Shown here in pieces: positions 1 to 11,425 of a DNA stretch of 64,000 bases; within the stretch, counting starts at the first letter, position 1, and the number at the start of each line of letters is the position of its first letter. Source of the stretch: Duganella fentianensis (GTDB lineage Bacteria > Pseudomonadota > Gammaproteobacteria > Burkholderiales > Burkholderiaceae_D); assembly GCF_009857835.1 (NCBI RefSeq), contig NZ_WWCL01000002.1, positions 992,001 to 1,056,000 of the forward strand. Direction: 5' to 3'. The notes beneath the pieces are model-generated. The model saw only the letters and a list, made by a program, of their open reading frames with translations, did not search any database and had not been told where the DNA came from. The translations under genes and the position numbers were made by a program.

Positions 1-341
1 CGATCATAGCCGCTGCGGGCGTAATCGGACAGCTCGGCACGGGCATTAGCCGGCAGCCGGGCTTCGGAGTGGAAGGAATTTTCGCGCGACAGGGTTTGGG
101 CCGCCTGCACCTGCCCGGCCGTTAAATGTTCGGCCGACCACAGTGGCGTGCGGGTGATACCGGAATGCATAACCCCGAACTCATCGTAGCAAAGCTCGGT
201 GGTAGCGGCCTGCATGCGGGAATTCTGGATTTCGGGCAGGCGCCCGTCCACATAGTGGGCGGGACAGCTACCCGCCGCTGCACTGGCACAGACACCGGCC
301 GCCAGCAGCACGGCCAGCATACTGCGTTGAATCAGACCCAT
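1..341 (-). CDS. DNA/RNA non-specific endonuclease, secreted (C-terminus beyond window)
   Basis: The frame starts at the ATG at 341 (reverse strand) and runs off the left edge after 113 codons. Residues 1-23 form a signal peptide (MGLIQRSMLAVLLAAG then CASAAAG). The mature part carries the family blocks ELCYDEFGVMHSG, TRTPLWSAEHLT and LSRENSFHSEARLP. The last readable residues are ARSGYD plus the first two bases of an Arg codon, exactly where the DRGH catalytic motif of the NUC/Serratia-type nuclease family begins. Such enzymes degrade extracellular or periplasmic nucleic acid with a metal-bound water. The catalytic His itself lies outside the window, so activity cannot be judged. The opposite strand also has a short open frame here, but it lacks any family resemblance. 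Confidence 0.85.
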   Translation of the reverse strand, partial: MGLIQRSMLAVLLAAGVCASAAAGSCPAHYVDGRLPEIQNSRMQAATTELCYDEFGVMHSGITRTPLWSAEHLTAGQVQAAQTLSRENSFHSEARLPANARAELSDYARSGYD

Positions 342-411
342 CTTTTATCCGTAGAAATTTGAAACAGGCATTCTAACGGACAGATAGTCGCCCGCACAGG
401 GCGGCGCGTAC

Positions 412-1053
412 TCAGGCCGGCTGGCCCGTGACCTGAGGGTTCGGGGTTGGCTCGGCCACCTTGTGCAAGTGATTGCTATCCCGGTGATGGAAAGGCTCCG
501 TCTGTCCACGGATGAGCATCACCGTGTCCTCCTCGTAGGACCAGCTGCCATCGTCGTGGAAGCTGACCTTGATACGGTATTCCACCGTCTTGAAACCATG
601 TTCGAGGAAGGGATTGGAGCGTATGCCATAAGTTTCCGACTCGCGCTGGGCGACCAGCTCGAACTCGCGCGCATCGGCCGCCACCACGCCGGCCGCCATG
701 GCGATCTGGCCACGCGGAATGGCCAGCGTCTGGATCACCGTGCTGGTAGCCGGCTCCCACAGCCAGTAACCCACCTGCTCGTGATAAGTCTTAGGCTGAT
801 CCGGCTTATTGACGATGATCAGATAGCGCAGGCCATAGAACAGCTGCGGGCCGTTGGTCACGGGATCGATGGGCTGCAGTTCGATGCGTTCCACATAGGC
901 CTGTTTGCGCGGACCATCCGCCTTGGGCTTGATATCGAGGCCGCGCTGGCCTGTCCAGATGCCGGCCATACGGGCCAGCGGGCCCAGATTATTCAGAGTA
1001 TTACGATCGTAGCCTTCCGGTTCGGTGTAGATATCGTTTGAAAACTCGCTCAT
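412..1053 (-). CDS. Nitrobindin-like / FABP-family heme-binding beta-barrel protein
   Basis: A 213-residue cytosolic protein with no signal peptide. Residues near 30-40 contain GIWTGQRG, matching the GxWxGxG turn that opens the ten-stranded barrel of the nitrobindin/THAP4-like (DUF1794) family. Later segments FYGLRYLIIV, EQVGYWLWEP, QTLAIPRG and VEYRIKVSF look like the following strands. Known members bind heme or fatty-acid-like ligands; some bind nitric oxide on heme. The ligand here is not shown by the sequence. Its ATG overlaps the TGA of the upstream ACT-domain gene by four bases (ATGA), so the two are translationally coupled, and both are transcribed away from an Lrp-type regulator. Confidence 0.75.
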   Translation of the reverse strand: MSEFSNDIYTEPEGYDRNTLNNLGPLARMAGIWTGQRGLDIKPKADGPRKQAYVERIELQPIDPVTNGPQLFYGLRYLIIVNKPDQPKTYHEQVGYWLWEPATSTVIQTLAIPRGQIAMAAGVVAADAREFELVAQRESETYGIRSNPFLEHGFKTVEYRIKVSFHDDGSWSYEEDTVMLIRGQTEPFHHRDSNHLHKVAEPTPNPQVTGQPA

Positions 1054-1385
1054 ACGGATTCCTGTCTATGCTGATGAGCACTATTGTATGGCGGAATTGC
1101 CGAATAAGCATAAGCCTGCGCCACCGGCTCTTTCGCCGCTACCGGCAAAACCCGTACCGCCAGTACCCCCACTACATTGTTGAGGCGCATACGGCAGAGC
1201 GTCAGACCATCCTCGTCCGCGGCGGCCAGCCTGAGTTGCACTTCCAGTCCGGCCGGGATGGCATGACTGCGCAAACTGCGTAGATCCAGATCAAGTCGCC
1301 GGACGATAGCGAGCACCGCTTCCAGTGTAGCGATAGGGGCACCATCGTCGATGCAGAAACGGAAATTGGCCTGTGTATTTTTCAT
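1050..1385 (-). CDS. Small ACT-like domain protein
   Basis: A 111-residue protein starting at the ATG at 1385. The first 75 residues (ANFRFCIDDGAPIATLEAVL, then RRLDLDLRSLRSH, and a C-terminal LNNVVGVLAVRV) have the beta-alpha-beta-beta-alpha-beta rhythm of ACT domains such as the IlvM/IlvN small subunits of acetolactate synthase, which bind amino acids. No catalytic partner is visible nearby, so it is either a stand-alone amino-acid-binding regulator or a small subunit acting at a distance. The remaining ~30 residues are low complexity. It ends in an ATGA overlap with the nitrobindin-like gene and faces the Lrp/AsnC gene across a 126 bp promoter region containing inverted repeats. Family assignment comes from pattern only. 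Confidence 0.6.
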   Translation of the reverse strand: MKNTQANFRFCIDDGAPIATLEAVLAIVRRLDLDLRSLRSHAIPAGLEVQLRLAAADEDGLTLCRMRLNNVVGVLAVRVLPVAAKEPVAQAYAYSAIPPYNSAHQHRQESV

Positions 1386-1440
1386 GCAGACAGAATATCC
1401 GCTATCGCGGGGAATAGGCTTCCATAGTTTATGCCAATTA

Positions 1441-1471
1441 CCGAGATTTAAAGAAGAATCCACCATCTCGG
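1441..1471. promoter_or_regulatory. Inverted repeat, candidate Lrp-family operator
   Basis: CCGAGAT at 1441-1447 and ATCTCGG at 1465-1471 are perfect 7 bp inverted arms separated by 17 bp, in the intergenic region shared by the ACT gene (leftward) and the Lrp/AsnC gene (rightward). Lrp-family proteins commonly bind such spaced repeats in their own divergent promoter. Function is inferred from position. Confidence 0.4.
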
Positions 1472-1483
1472 ATAGAATACGTA

Positions 1484-1497
1484 GAAGATAAATCTTC
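1484..1497. promoter_or_regulatory. GAAGAT-AA-ATCTTC palindrome upstream of lrp-type gene
   Basis: Perfect 6 bp arms around a 2 bp centre, ending 14 bp before the start codon at 1512. It could be an autoregulatory site for the adjacent Lrp/AsnC protein, possibly acting with the larger repeat at 1441-1471. No binding data are available from sequence. Confidence 0.35.
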
Positions 1498-1511
1498 CGA
1501 GGCCAACTGAC

Positions 1512-1970
1512 ATGGAAATAGATGAAATAGATCGCAAGATTCTGCGCGCCCTGCGCCGCGATGGCCGGCTCAGCAATACCCGTCTGGCCGAGCTGGTGGG
1601 CCTGTCCACCACCCCCTGCTGGAACCGCGTGCGCGCACTGGAAGAGGCAGGAATGATAGAAGGCTATACCGCCCTGCTGAGCCAGAAAGCACTGGGCTAC
1701 CCCGATACCGTCATCATCGAAGTCACGCTGGACCGGCATGACGACGACATATTCGAGAAATTCGGCCAGGCGCTGGCCGAGCTACCGGAAGTTATAGAAG
1801 CCTATCTACTGACGGGGGATTATGACTATCTGATCAAGGTCGCCGTGGCCGGCACGGCCGGTTATGAGGAATTCCTACGCCGCAAATTATATAAACTGCC
1901 GGGCTTAAAACACAGCCGTTCGACCTTTGTTTTACGTTGTTTAAAACACAGTGTTTCTGTCGAACCATAG
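1512..1970 (+). CDS. Lrp/AsnC family transcriptional regulator
   Basis: A 152-residue protein of typical family length. Residues 1-60 form the winged helix-turn-helix (EIDEIDRKILRALRRDGR, then NTRLAELVGLSTTPCWNRVR, then LEEAGMIEGYTALL). Residues ~65-150 form the RAM ligand-binding and oligomerisation domain (TVIIEVTLDR, PEVIEAYLLTGDYDYLIKV, LPGLKHSRSTFVLRCLKHS). It probably senses an amino acid and controls the divergent ACT/nitrobindin-like pair and itself. Upstream lie two inverted repeats suited to an Lrp-type octamer. There is no strong Shine-Dalgarno, but the ATG position matches family alignments. Its ligand cannot be read from the sequence. Confidence 0.93.
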   Translation: MEIDEIDRKILRALRRDGRLSNTRLAELVGLSTTPCWNRVRALEEAGMIEGYTALLSQKALGYPDTVIIEVTLDRHDDDIFEKFGQALAELPEVIEAYLLTGDYDYLIKVAVAGTAGYEEFLRRKLYKLPGLKHSRSTFVLRCLKHSVSVEP

Positions 1971-2100
1971 TTTGGTGAATTTATTCAACATTAATAAGCG
2001 CGTAATACCTAAAAGCCACACTTTCTCACTTTTACTTGCCCCGCTATTTCTTCAATAGTAGATTAAAAAAACAGAATATTTAACAAAAAGGGGAAACACA

Positions 2101-3255
2101 ATGCGATTTAATCAGATTGCGGCATTAACAACCTTATCGATTATTTCATCCGGCGCCTTGGCGGTAGAAAGCAGCTTTAGCGGTTTCGCCCAGTTGACTG
2201 TTGGCCGTGTCGTCAGTGGTAGTAGCGATGGCACTGTGCCGTATCAGATAAATGCCCAGCCCGGCTATAGCTATAAATGTCCTTGCTTTACTGGCAATTA
2301 TGAATATGTCGGCATGTACGAATACCACAAGACCCAGGTCCAGCCGGAATCGCTGGCTGGTCTGCAGGGCAATTTCAAATTCTCGCCGGACCTGTCGGCC
2401 ACGGTGCAGGTGGTGGCCCGGGGCGCCGACAGCTCGGTGAATGCCGACTGGGCCTACGGTAGCTACCGCATCAATGAAAACCTCACCCTGCAGGCCGGCC
2501 GCAAGCGCCTGCCACTGTACTACTACTCCGACTACATGTACGTGGGCTATGCCTACCCGTGGCTGCGCCCGTCGCAAGACCTGTACGCATGGCAGATCTA
2601 CTCGTATGACGGCGCCAATCTGCTGTACACCAATACGGTGGGCGACTGGACTTATACGGGCAACGTCTGGGTCGGCAAGCGCAAGAGCAACGATAACCAG
2701 ATGCTGGGCAATCTGTACTATTCCAGCCGCATCGACGAATCCTGGAACAAGATGATCGGTGCTTATCTGGATGCCAGCAACGATATATTCAGCGTGCGCG
2801 GCGTGTATATGCACACGGTGGTGGAACGTTATTCGGTTATTAATGGCGTGCGCAGTCCCGCCATGTCGGGAGCGAATGGTCAGTTAATTAATGATGTCGG
2901 TCAGGCATTTTATGGCCTGTCCTTCAATATGGATTTTAAAAACTGGCTGATGCGCAGCGAAATTAATTATATCGACCGTCCATCCGTTAAAAATACCTTT
3001 ACCGCCCAGTCTTATTCCGGCGGTTATAAATTCGACCAGCATTCGGTCATGTTATCGTATTCGCAATTTGCCGAACATTCGGCTTACTGGCCTACCGGCA
3101 CGGAGAAACATAACACTACTTCGCTCACTTATCGCTGGGACTTCACTACTTCGCAAGCGCTGAAAGTGCAGTTCGACAAAGTCAAGGACAAATCGAAATT
3201 CCAGTTCACCGGCGACGCCAATCAGCTGTCCGCTTCGTGGCAAATGGTGTTCTGA
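2101..3255 (+). CDS. Outer-membrane porin-like beta-barrel (copy 1 of porin/PBP module)
   Basis: A 384-residue protein with a signal peptide (MRFNQIAALTTLSIISSGALA) and a C-terminal Phe (WQMVF) preceded by alternating residues, as required for Bam-dependent barrel insertion. The body has many amphipathic strands (TLQAGRKRLPLYYYSD, WTYTGNVWVGKR). It is preceded by an AAAGGGG ribosome-binding site and a strongly AT-rich leader (1971-2100). Substrate is unknown. Immediately downstream is a small PstS-like periplasmic protein, and an equivalent gene pair occurs at 9.7-11.4 kb, so porin and soluble protein appear to form a functional module. The stretch 2820-3110 uses more AT-ending codons (TTA, ATT, AAT) than the rest, suggesting mosaic history or relaxed codon selection. 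Confidence 0.8.
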   Translation: MRFNQIAALTTLSIISSGALAVESSFSGFAQLTVGRVVSGSSDGTVPYQINAQPGYSYKCPCFTGNYEYVGMYEYHKTQVQPESLAGLQGNFKFSPDLSATVQVVARGADSSVNADWAYGSYRINENLTLQAGRKRLPLYYYSDYMYVGYAYPWLRPSQDLYAWQIYSYDGANLLYTNTVGDWTYTGNVWVGKRKSNDNQMLGNLYYSSRIDESWNKMIGAYLDASNDIFSVRGVYMHTVVERYSVINGVRSPAMSGANGQLINDVGQAFYGLSFNMDFKNWLMRSEINYIDRPSVKNTFTAQSYSGGYKFDQHSVMLSYSQFAEHSAYWPTGTEKHNTTSLTYRWDFTTSQALKVQFDKVKDKSKFQFTGDANQLSASWQMVF

Positions 3256-3296
3256 TCTGATCCGACAATAATAAACAGACAATGAGGGAGTGTTTT

Positions 3297-3707
3297 ATGC
3301 AGAAGTTATTCATCAAGCTGGCGCTGGCTAGCACCTGTATGCTGGCGGGCCTCGCTGCGGCAGCGGAGATTGTGGTCGTGGTCAATCCGAAGAACCCGGC
3401 CACGCGCATGTTCTCCGAGCAGGCATCCCAGTTCTTCCTGGGCAAGTCGACCATGTTCGTACCGCTCGATCAGGCGGAAAAGTCGCAGATACGCGCCGAT
3501 TTCTACCAGCGTCTGGCCGGCAAGGATATTTCCCAGGTCAAAGCAGCCTGGGCCAAAATCATCTTTACGGGCAAGGGCGTGATGCCGGCCGAGCTGCATT
3601 CCACGGCGGAAGTCAAAAAAGCCATCGCCAACGATATCAATGCCATCGGCTATATCGAAAAGTCGGCGGTCGACGATAGCGTCAAAGTTATCCTCACCCT
3701 GCCTTAA
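3297..3707 (+). CDS. Small PstS-like periplasmic binding protein (copy 1)
   Basis: The ATG at 3297 is preferred over the one at 3282, since GGGAG at 3286-3290 lies six bases before it and the product then has 136 residues, equal to the second copy. A signal peptide (MQKLFIKLALASTCMLAG to AAA) precedes EIVVVVNPKNPATRMFSEQ, FFLGKSTMF, AWAKIIFTGKG and NAIGYIEKS, all typical of the PstS-like PBP fold near the phosphate-binding lobe. At ~115 mature residues it is only about a third of a normal PstS, so it represents one lobe, not a two-lobe clamp. It follows the porin with a 41 bp gap. Probable role: a periplasmic partner of the porin or of a sensor; no ABC permease is nearby. Confidence 0.8.
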   Translation: MQKLFIKLALASTCMLAGLAAAAEIVVVVNPKNPATRMFSEQASQFFLGKSTMFVPLDQAEKSQIRADFYQRLAGKDISQVKAAWAKIIFTGKGVMPAELHSTAEVKKAIANDINAIGYIEKSAVDDSVKVILTLP

Positions 3708-3716
3708 CCAGGGCGC

Positions 3717-3743
3717 CGGCTGGCTGTCGCGTACAGCCAGCCG
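3717..3743 (+). terminator. Strong hairpin after porin/PBP module 1
   Basis: An 11 bp perfect stem (CGGCTGGCTGT / ACAGCCAGCCG) with loop CGCGT starts ten bases after the PBP stop codon. No T-run follows, so it may be a mRNA-stabilising or attenuating hairpin instead of a canonical intrinsic terminator. Confidence 0.55.
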
Positions 3744-3779
3744 TGCCGCCAGCGCGCTTGTCTCGGTTACAATGGTGGC

Positions 3780-4523
3780 ATGAACGCAAAAAAAATCTTC
3801 CCCATTCTGCTGCTGTTCAGCGCCTTCAGCGCTGCAGCGGACAATGCGCCCCCTCTGGGCTGGAACAACTCAGCCGAGCTGGGCGCCATTTCCACTTCCG
3901 GCAATACGGTCGGTAATTCCGTGACCGGCAAACTGGACGCCCATCAGGAACTGCGCAACTGGAGCAATGAGTACATACTGGCGGCTTACTTCAAGGACGA
4001 AGAAATCAAGCAGGCCAGCGGCGAGCGCGTGCGACAGCGTTCGGCCCAGCGCTATTCATTGTCGGCCAAGGCCGCGTTCAAGCTGCTGGAAGACCACAAC
4101 CGGCTGTTCGCGCTGGCCACCCATGTGGACGACCGCTTCGGTGCCTACACCCGCTACTCCACGCTGGGCGTCGGTTACGGCACCCAGGCCTACGCCACCG
4201 AGAGCAGCAATATGGACGTGGAAATCGGTCCGGGCTACTTCAAGGGCATGCGCTCCAATAGCGTGACGGAAAGCGGCATGACCATCCGCGGCGCAACCAA
4301 CATCAAATGGAAAGTCAGCGATACCGCCCAGCTGTCGCAGAACATCATCGTCGAACGGGGCACCTCGAATGTGCACTCGCAGGCCGAGACAGCGCTGCGC
4401 ACCAAGATCAATGGCACCATGCAGATGAAAGCCGCCTACAGCATCCGCAACGATACCAATGTGCCGGCCGACAAGCGCAATACCGATACCCAGACCTCGG
4501 TCACCCTGGTCTATTCGTTCTGA
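3780..4523 (+). CDS. DUF481 (YdiY-like) outer-membrane protein
   Basis: A 247-residue protein with a signal peptide (MNAKKIFPILLLFSAFSAAA) and repeated beta-strand segments. The opening motif WNNSAELGAISTSGNT and GKLDAHQELRNWSNEY are hallmarks of DUF481, a predicted outer-membrane barrel that includes E. coli YdiY and salt-induced outer membrane proteins. It ends in TLVYSF with a C-terminal Phe, as expected for a barrel. Biochemical role of the family is unknown. It lies between the first porin module and purT, with its own short upstream gap holding a TACAAT -10-like sequence just before the start. Confidence 0.85.
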   Translation: MNAKKIFPILLLFSAFSAAADNAPPLGWNNSAELGAISTSGNTVGNSVTGKLDAHQELRNWSNEYILAAYFKDEEIKQASGERVRQRSAQRYSLSAKAAFKLLEDHNRLFALATHVDDRFGAYTRYSTLGVGYGTQAYATESSNMDVEIGPGYFKGMRSNSVTESGMTIRGATNIKWKVSDTAQLSQNIIVERGTSNVHSQAETALRTKINGTMQMKAAYSIRNDTNVPADKRNTDTQTSVTLVYSF

Positions 4524-4544
4524 TTTTTAATTAGCCATCACCCC

Positions 4545-5756
4545 ATGAATACTCCCCGCATTTTCGGCACGCCGCTGGCGCCCAACGCTACCAAAGTCAT
4601 GCTGCTCGGTTCCGGCGAACTCGGCAAAGAAGTCATCATCGCGCTGCAGCGCCTGGGCGTGGAAGTGATCGCCGTGGACCGCTATCCGAACGCACCGGGC
4701 CATCAGGTGGCGCACCGCGCCCATGTCATCAACATGACCGACGGCGCCGCACTGGCCGCCCTGATCGAGCAGGAACAGCCGGATCTGGTAGTGCCGGAAA
4801 TCGAAGCCATCGCCACCGATGCCCTGGCTGCACTGGAGCAGGCCGGCAAGATCACCTGCATCCCCACCGCCCGCGCTGCCCAGCTGACCATGAACCGTGA
4901 AGGCATACGCCGCCTGGCTGCCGAAACGCTGGGTCTGGCCACCTCGCCCTACCGTTTCGCCAGCAGCCTGACCGAACTGCAGGCCGCTACGGCGGAAATC
5001 GGCTTCCCCTGCGTGATCAAGCCCGTCATGTCCTCGTCCGGCAAAGGCCAGTCCAAGATCGATAGCGCGGCCGAAGTGGCTGCCGCCTGGGACTACGCCG
5101 CCGCCGGCAGCCGGGTCGATGCGGGCCGCGTCATCGTTGAAGGCTTCATTGATTTCGATTACGAAATTACCCTGCTGACGGTGCGCTCCATCGGCGCCGA
5201 TGGCCAGATCCAGACCCAGTTCTGCGATCCTATCGGCCACGTACAGGTACAGGGCGACTACGTCGAATCCTGGCAGCCTTGCGCCATGCAGCCGCTGGCG
5301 CTGGAGCGGGCGCGCGAGATCGCCGCCAAAGTCACGGCCGATCTGGGCGGACTGGGCCTGTTCGGCGTCGAGCTGTTCGTCAAGGGCGATATGGTGTGGT
5401 TCTCCGAAGTCAGCCCGCGCCCGCACGATACCGGCATGGTCACCATGGCCACCCAGGTGCAAAGCGAATTCGAACTGCATGCCAAAGCCATCCTCGGCCT
5501 GCCCGTGAATGTCACCCTGCGTACGCCCGGTGCTTCGGCCGTGATCTATGGCCAGCACGATGCGGTCGGCATCGCCTTTGAAGGCGTGGCCGCTGCGCTG
5601 GCCGTGCCGGGCAGCGATATCCGCCTGTTCGGCAAGCCGGAATCGTTTGCGCGCCGGCGCATGGGGGTGGCGCTGGCCAGCGCCGCCGATGTGGACACGG
5701 CACGCCAGCACGCCAAACAGGCCGCTGCCCTGGTGCAGCCGCGGCGCGCCAAGTAA
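4545..5756 (+). CDS. purT: Formate-dependent phosphoribosylglycinamide formyltransferase (PurT)
   Basis: A 403-residue ATP-grasp enzyme of standard PurT length. It uses formate and ATP to convert GAR to formyl-GAR in purine synthesis, bypassing the folate-dependent PurN reaction. The N-terminus ([20 protein letters not shown] and [20 protein letters not shown]), the ATP-grasp lid ([15 protein letters not shown]), the metal-binding region ([20 protein letters not shown], then PHDTGMVT) and the C-terminal [14 protein letters not shown] block are all present and uninterrupted. It starts 21 bp after the DUF481 stop and may share its transcript. A hairpin follows the gene. Confidence 0.97.
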   Translation: MNTPRIFGTPLAPNATKVMLLGSGELGKEVIIALQRLGVEVIAVDRYPNAPGHQVAHRAHVINMTDGAALAALIEQEQPDLVVPEIEAIATDALAALEQAGKITCIPTARAAQLTMNREGIRRLAAETLGLATSPYRFASSLTELQAATAEIGFPCVIKPVMSSSGKGQSKIDSAAEVAAAWDYAAAGSRVDAGRVIVEGFIDFDYEITLLTVRSIGADGQIQTQFCDPIGHVQVQGDYVESWQPCAMQPLALERAREIAAKVTADLGGLGLFGVELFVKGDMVWFSEVSPRPHDTGMVTMATQVQSEFELHAKAILGLPVNVTLRTPGASAVIYGQHDAVGIAFEGVAAALAVPGSDIRLFGKPESFARRRMGVALASAADVDTARQHAKQAAALVQPRRAK

Positions 5757-5767
5757 AGCGGCGGCCG

Positions 5768-5791
5768 GGATGCCAGTACCCGCTGGCATCC
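5768..5791 (+). terminator. Hairpin after purT
   Basis: Perfect 9 bp stem GGATGCCAG / CTGGCATCC around TACCCG, eleven bases after the purT stop. It is followed by ACTTTCC and lacks a full T-run, so termination strength is uncertain. Confidence 0.55.
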
Positions 5792-5848
5792 ACTTTCCGC
5801 CACAGCAGCACCCGAACAGCGTATAGTGCTTGCCAACCAGATAGCGCA

Positions 5849-9436
<3,588 letters not shown>

Positions 9437-9733
9437 GGCACACAGATTCCCTGCAGTAACTTGCATTGTGAAATGTTCAATTGTTACATCTTCACCATGG
9501 CGCATTCATCTGCGCAAGATCAAGAATTGCCTTGAAAACGGACATGTTGGCGGCGCAATTGGCGAAATTGCCCAAATTTTCGCCCGGCAGCGCCACGTAT
9601 CGTTGCCTGTCCACAACAAAAATGTCACATTTCGCGCTGATTCTCACACAAACTCACCGCCACAAGCCACACTATCTCTGCGTCCTAGACAACACAGAAC
9701 AAAACACAACGAGATCAACGGGAGGAAATGACG
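9437..9733 (+). promoter_or_regulatory. 297 bp leader/promoter region of porin module 2
   Basis: No credible gene lies here; composition drops in GC relative to its flanks. It holds an inverted repeat GCAATT-GGCGA-AATTGC at 9555-9571, candidate operator, and the ribosome-binding site GGAGG at 9721-9725 for the porin. The length suggests regulated transcription of the porin/PBP pair, independent of the kinase gene upstream. Confidence 0.45.
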
Positions 9734-10936
9734 ATGAAGCAACCCAAACTGGCCTTGACGGCACTGGCCGTACTTGGCGCACTGGCCGCTCAGGCCCACG
9801 CGGACGACAGTCTGCCTATCACCATCAGCGGCTTCGGTACAGGCGCGCTGACCATGACAGACACCAATGATGGCCTGTTCAACCGGGTCAATCAGGTGGG
9901 CGGCGCCGGCAAGAGCGCACGCACCGGGGTGGACTCGAATCTGGGCCTGCAGATGACGGCCAAACTGAGCGATAGCCTGTCGCTGACGGCACAGGGTCTG
10001 GTACGCAAGAACGGTCCTAGCGACCAGTTCAGCGGCGAAATGGCCTGGGCCTTCGCCAAGTACAAGGTCAGCGATGAAATCTCCTTCCGCGTAGGCCGCA
10101 TCGGCCTGCCCGTCTACATGATTTCCGACGTGCGCAATGTGGGCTATGCCAACATCATGATGCGCGCCCCGAACGAAGTCTACCGTCAGGTAACGGCCGA
10201 CAATATCGATGGCGGCGACATCCTCTACCAGCACAGCTTCGGCGATACCACGGTGACGGGCCAGCTGGCAGTAGGCCGCACCCGCTTCCACGCTTCCAGC
10301 AACTACGATGTGGAATTCAAGCCGGCCGTCTCGGCCCAGCTGGTACTGGAAAACGGTCCCTTCACCTACCGTCTCGGTCATGCCAAAGCCAAAGTCAATG
10401 TGTATGACAACGCCAACCTGAACGCCCTGCTGGCCGCGCTGAACAAATACGGCCTGAGCTCGGTGGTCGCCGAACTGCCGCTGCACGATATCGATGGCAC
10501 GTTCACCTCGGCCGGCATTTCCATGGATTACAACAACATCGTACTGCAGGGCGAATATGCCAAGCGCAAGACGGAAACCCGCGCCATTCAGGACACCAGC
10601 TCCTACTACCTGATGGCCGGCTACCGCATGGGTAAATTCCTGCCTTACGTAATGCACGGCAACGTCAAGCAGGACAGCATCCGCAGCTTCGCCAGCCTGC
10701 CGACCACGGGTCCGCTGGCCGGTCTGACGGCAGCCGCGAATGGTGCCATCCAGGCTGGTCTGCAATCCACCACGGCCATCGGCGTGCGCTGGGACTTCTA
10801 CAAATCGGCAGCATTCAAGTTCCAGATCGATCACATCAGCACCCGTGATGGCACTGGCTACTTCGTCAATGCCAAACCTGCACTGGCAGGCAAGAGCGTC
10901 AATGTGTATGCCGCCGGCATCGATTTCGTATTCTAA
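9734..10936 (+). CDS. Outer-membrane porin-like beta-barrel (copy 2)
   Basis: Two in-frame ATGs exist at 9728 and 9734; the second is chosen because GGAGG ends eight bases before it, while only two bases separate it from the first. The 400-residue product has a signal peptide (MKQPKLALTALAVLGALAAQ to AHA) and a C-terminal Phe (AGIDFVF). Its mid-region (RVGRIGLPVYMISDVRNVGY) resembles the first porin (QAGRKRLPLYYYSD and following), and strand content is alike, so the two are distant paralogues. It lies 11 bp upstream of the second PstS-like protein and downstream of the MASE1 kinase. Substrate is unknown; the family resembles OprO/OprP-like or Gram-negative general porins only at the fold level. 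Confidence 0.82.
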   Translation: MKQPKLALTALAVLGALAAQAHADDSLPITISGFGTGALTMTDTNDGLFNRVNQVGGAGKSARTGVDSNLGLQMTAKLSDSLSLTAQGLVRKNGPSDQFSGEMAWAFAKYKVSDEISFRVGRIGLPVYMISDVRNVGYANIMMRAPNEVYRQVTADNIDGGDILYQHSFGDTTVTGQLAVGRTRFHASSNYDVEFKPAVSAQLVLENGPFTYRLGHAKAKVNVYDNANLNALLAALNKYGLSSVVAELPLHDIDGTFTSAGISMDYNNIVLQGEYAKRKTETRAIQDTSSYYLMAGYRMGKFLPYVMHGNVKQDSIRSFASLPTTGPLAGLTAAANGAIQAGLQSTTAIGVRWDFYKSAAFKFQIDHISTRDGTGYFVNAKPALAGKSVNVYAAGIDFVF

Positions 10937-10947
10937 GGAGAGCCTCT

Positions 10948-11358
10948 ATGAAAACGGCCATTGCAAAAGTTCTGCTCGCGCTCGGTCTCGGTATGGCAGC
11001 TGCGCCGCTGTTCGCTGCCGAGATCGTAGTCATCGTCAATCCCAAGAACCCGGCTACCCGCATGTTCAGCGAACAGGCGGGCCAGTTCTTCCTCGGCAAA
11101 TCGACCCTGTTCACCCCTATCGAACACACGGACGGTCCGCTGCGCAACGAGTTCTATAAAAAGGTGCTGGACAAGGACGCCACCCAGGTCAAAGCCATCT
11201 GGTCCAAGCTGGTGTTCACGGGTAAAGCCACGGCACCGAAAGAACTGGGTTCCAGCGCCGAGGTGAAAAAAGCCGTGGCAGCCGACGTCAGCGCCATCGG
11301 CTACATCGAGAAATCGCAGGTCGACGATACCGTGAAAGTGATACTGACGGTACAGTAA
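10948..11358 (+). CDS. Small PstS-like periplasmic binding protein (copy 2)
   Basis: A 136-residue protein preceded by AGGAG, 11 bp after the porin. A signal peptide (MKTAIAKVLLALGLGMAA to LFA) precedes EIVVIVNPKNPATRMFSEQ, FFLGKSTLF, KLVFTGKA, SSAEVKKAV and SAIGYIEKSQVDDTVKVIL. It is clearly paralogous to the protein at 3297-3707, sharing long near-identical blocks, far more conserved than the neighbouring porins. Only one PBP lobe is present. The absence of ABC permease and ATPase genes argues for a role in sensing or in handing a ligand from the porin. An intrinsic terminator follows, closing the two-gene unit. Confidence 0.82.
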   Translation: MKTAIAKVLLALGLGMAAAPLFAAEIVVIVNPKNPATRMFSEQAGQFFLGKSTLFTPIEHTDGPLRNEFYKKVLDKDATQVKAIWSKLVFTGKATAPKELGSSAEVKKAVAADVSAIGYIEKSQVDDTVKVILTVQ

Positions 11359-11385
11359 GCCCGCCGTCTGATGGCAGTTGCCGCG

Positions 11386-11413
11386 CGCCCGGCTCAGCCG
11401 GGCGTTGTTGTTT
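11386..11413 (+). terminator. Rho-independent terminator after porin/PBP module 2
   Basis: Perfect stem CGCCCGGC / GCCGGGCG with TCA loop, followed by TTGTTGTTT. It lies between the PBP gene and the convergent MATE gene and may serve both strands. Confidence 0.8.
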
Positions 11414-11425
11414 GCGCCTGCCGTA

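Noticed and set aside
126..362. 78-codon forward frame at the left edge
   Set aside because: The opposite strand encodes a nuclease with signal peptide and family motifs.
9468..9731. Forward frames in the leader of porin 2
   Set aside because: No ribosome-binding site and no recognisable protein; region has promoter character.
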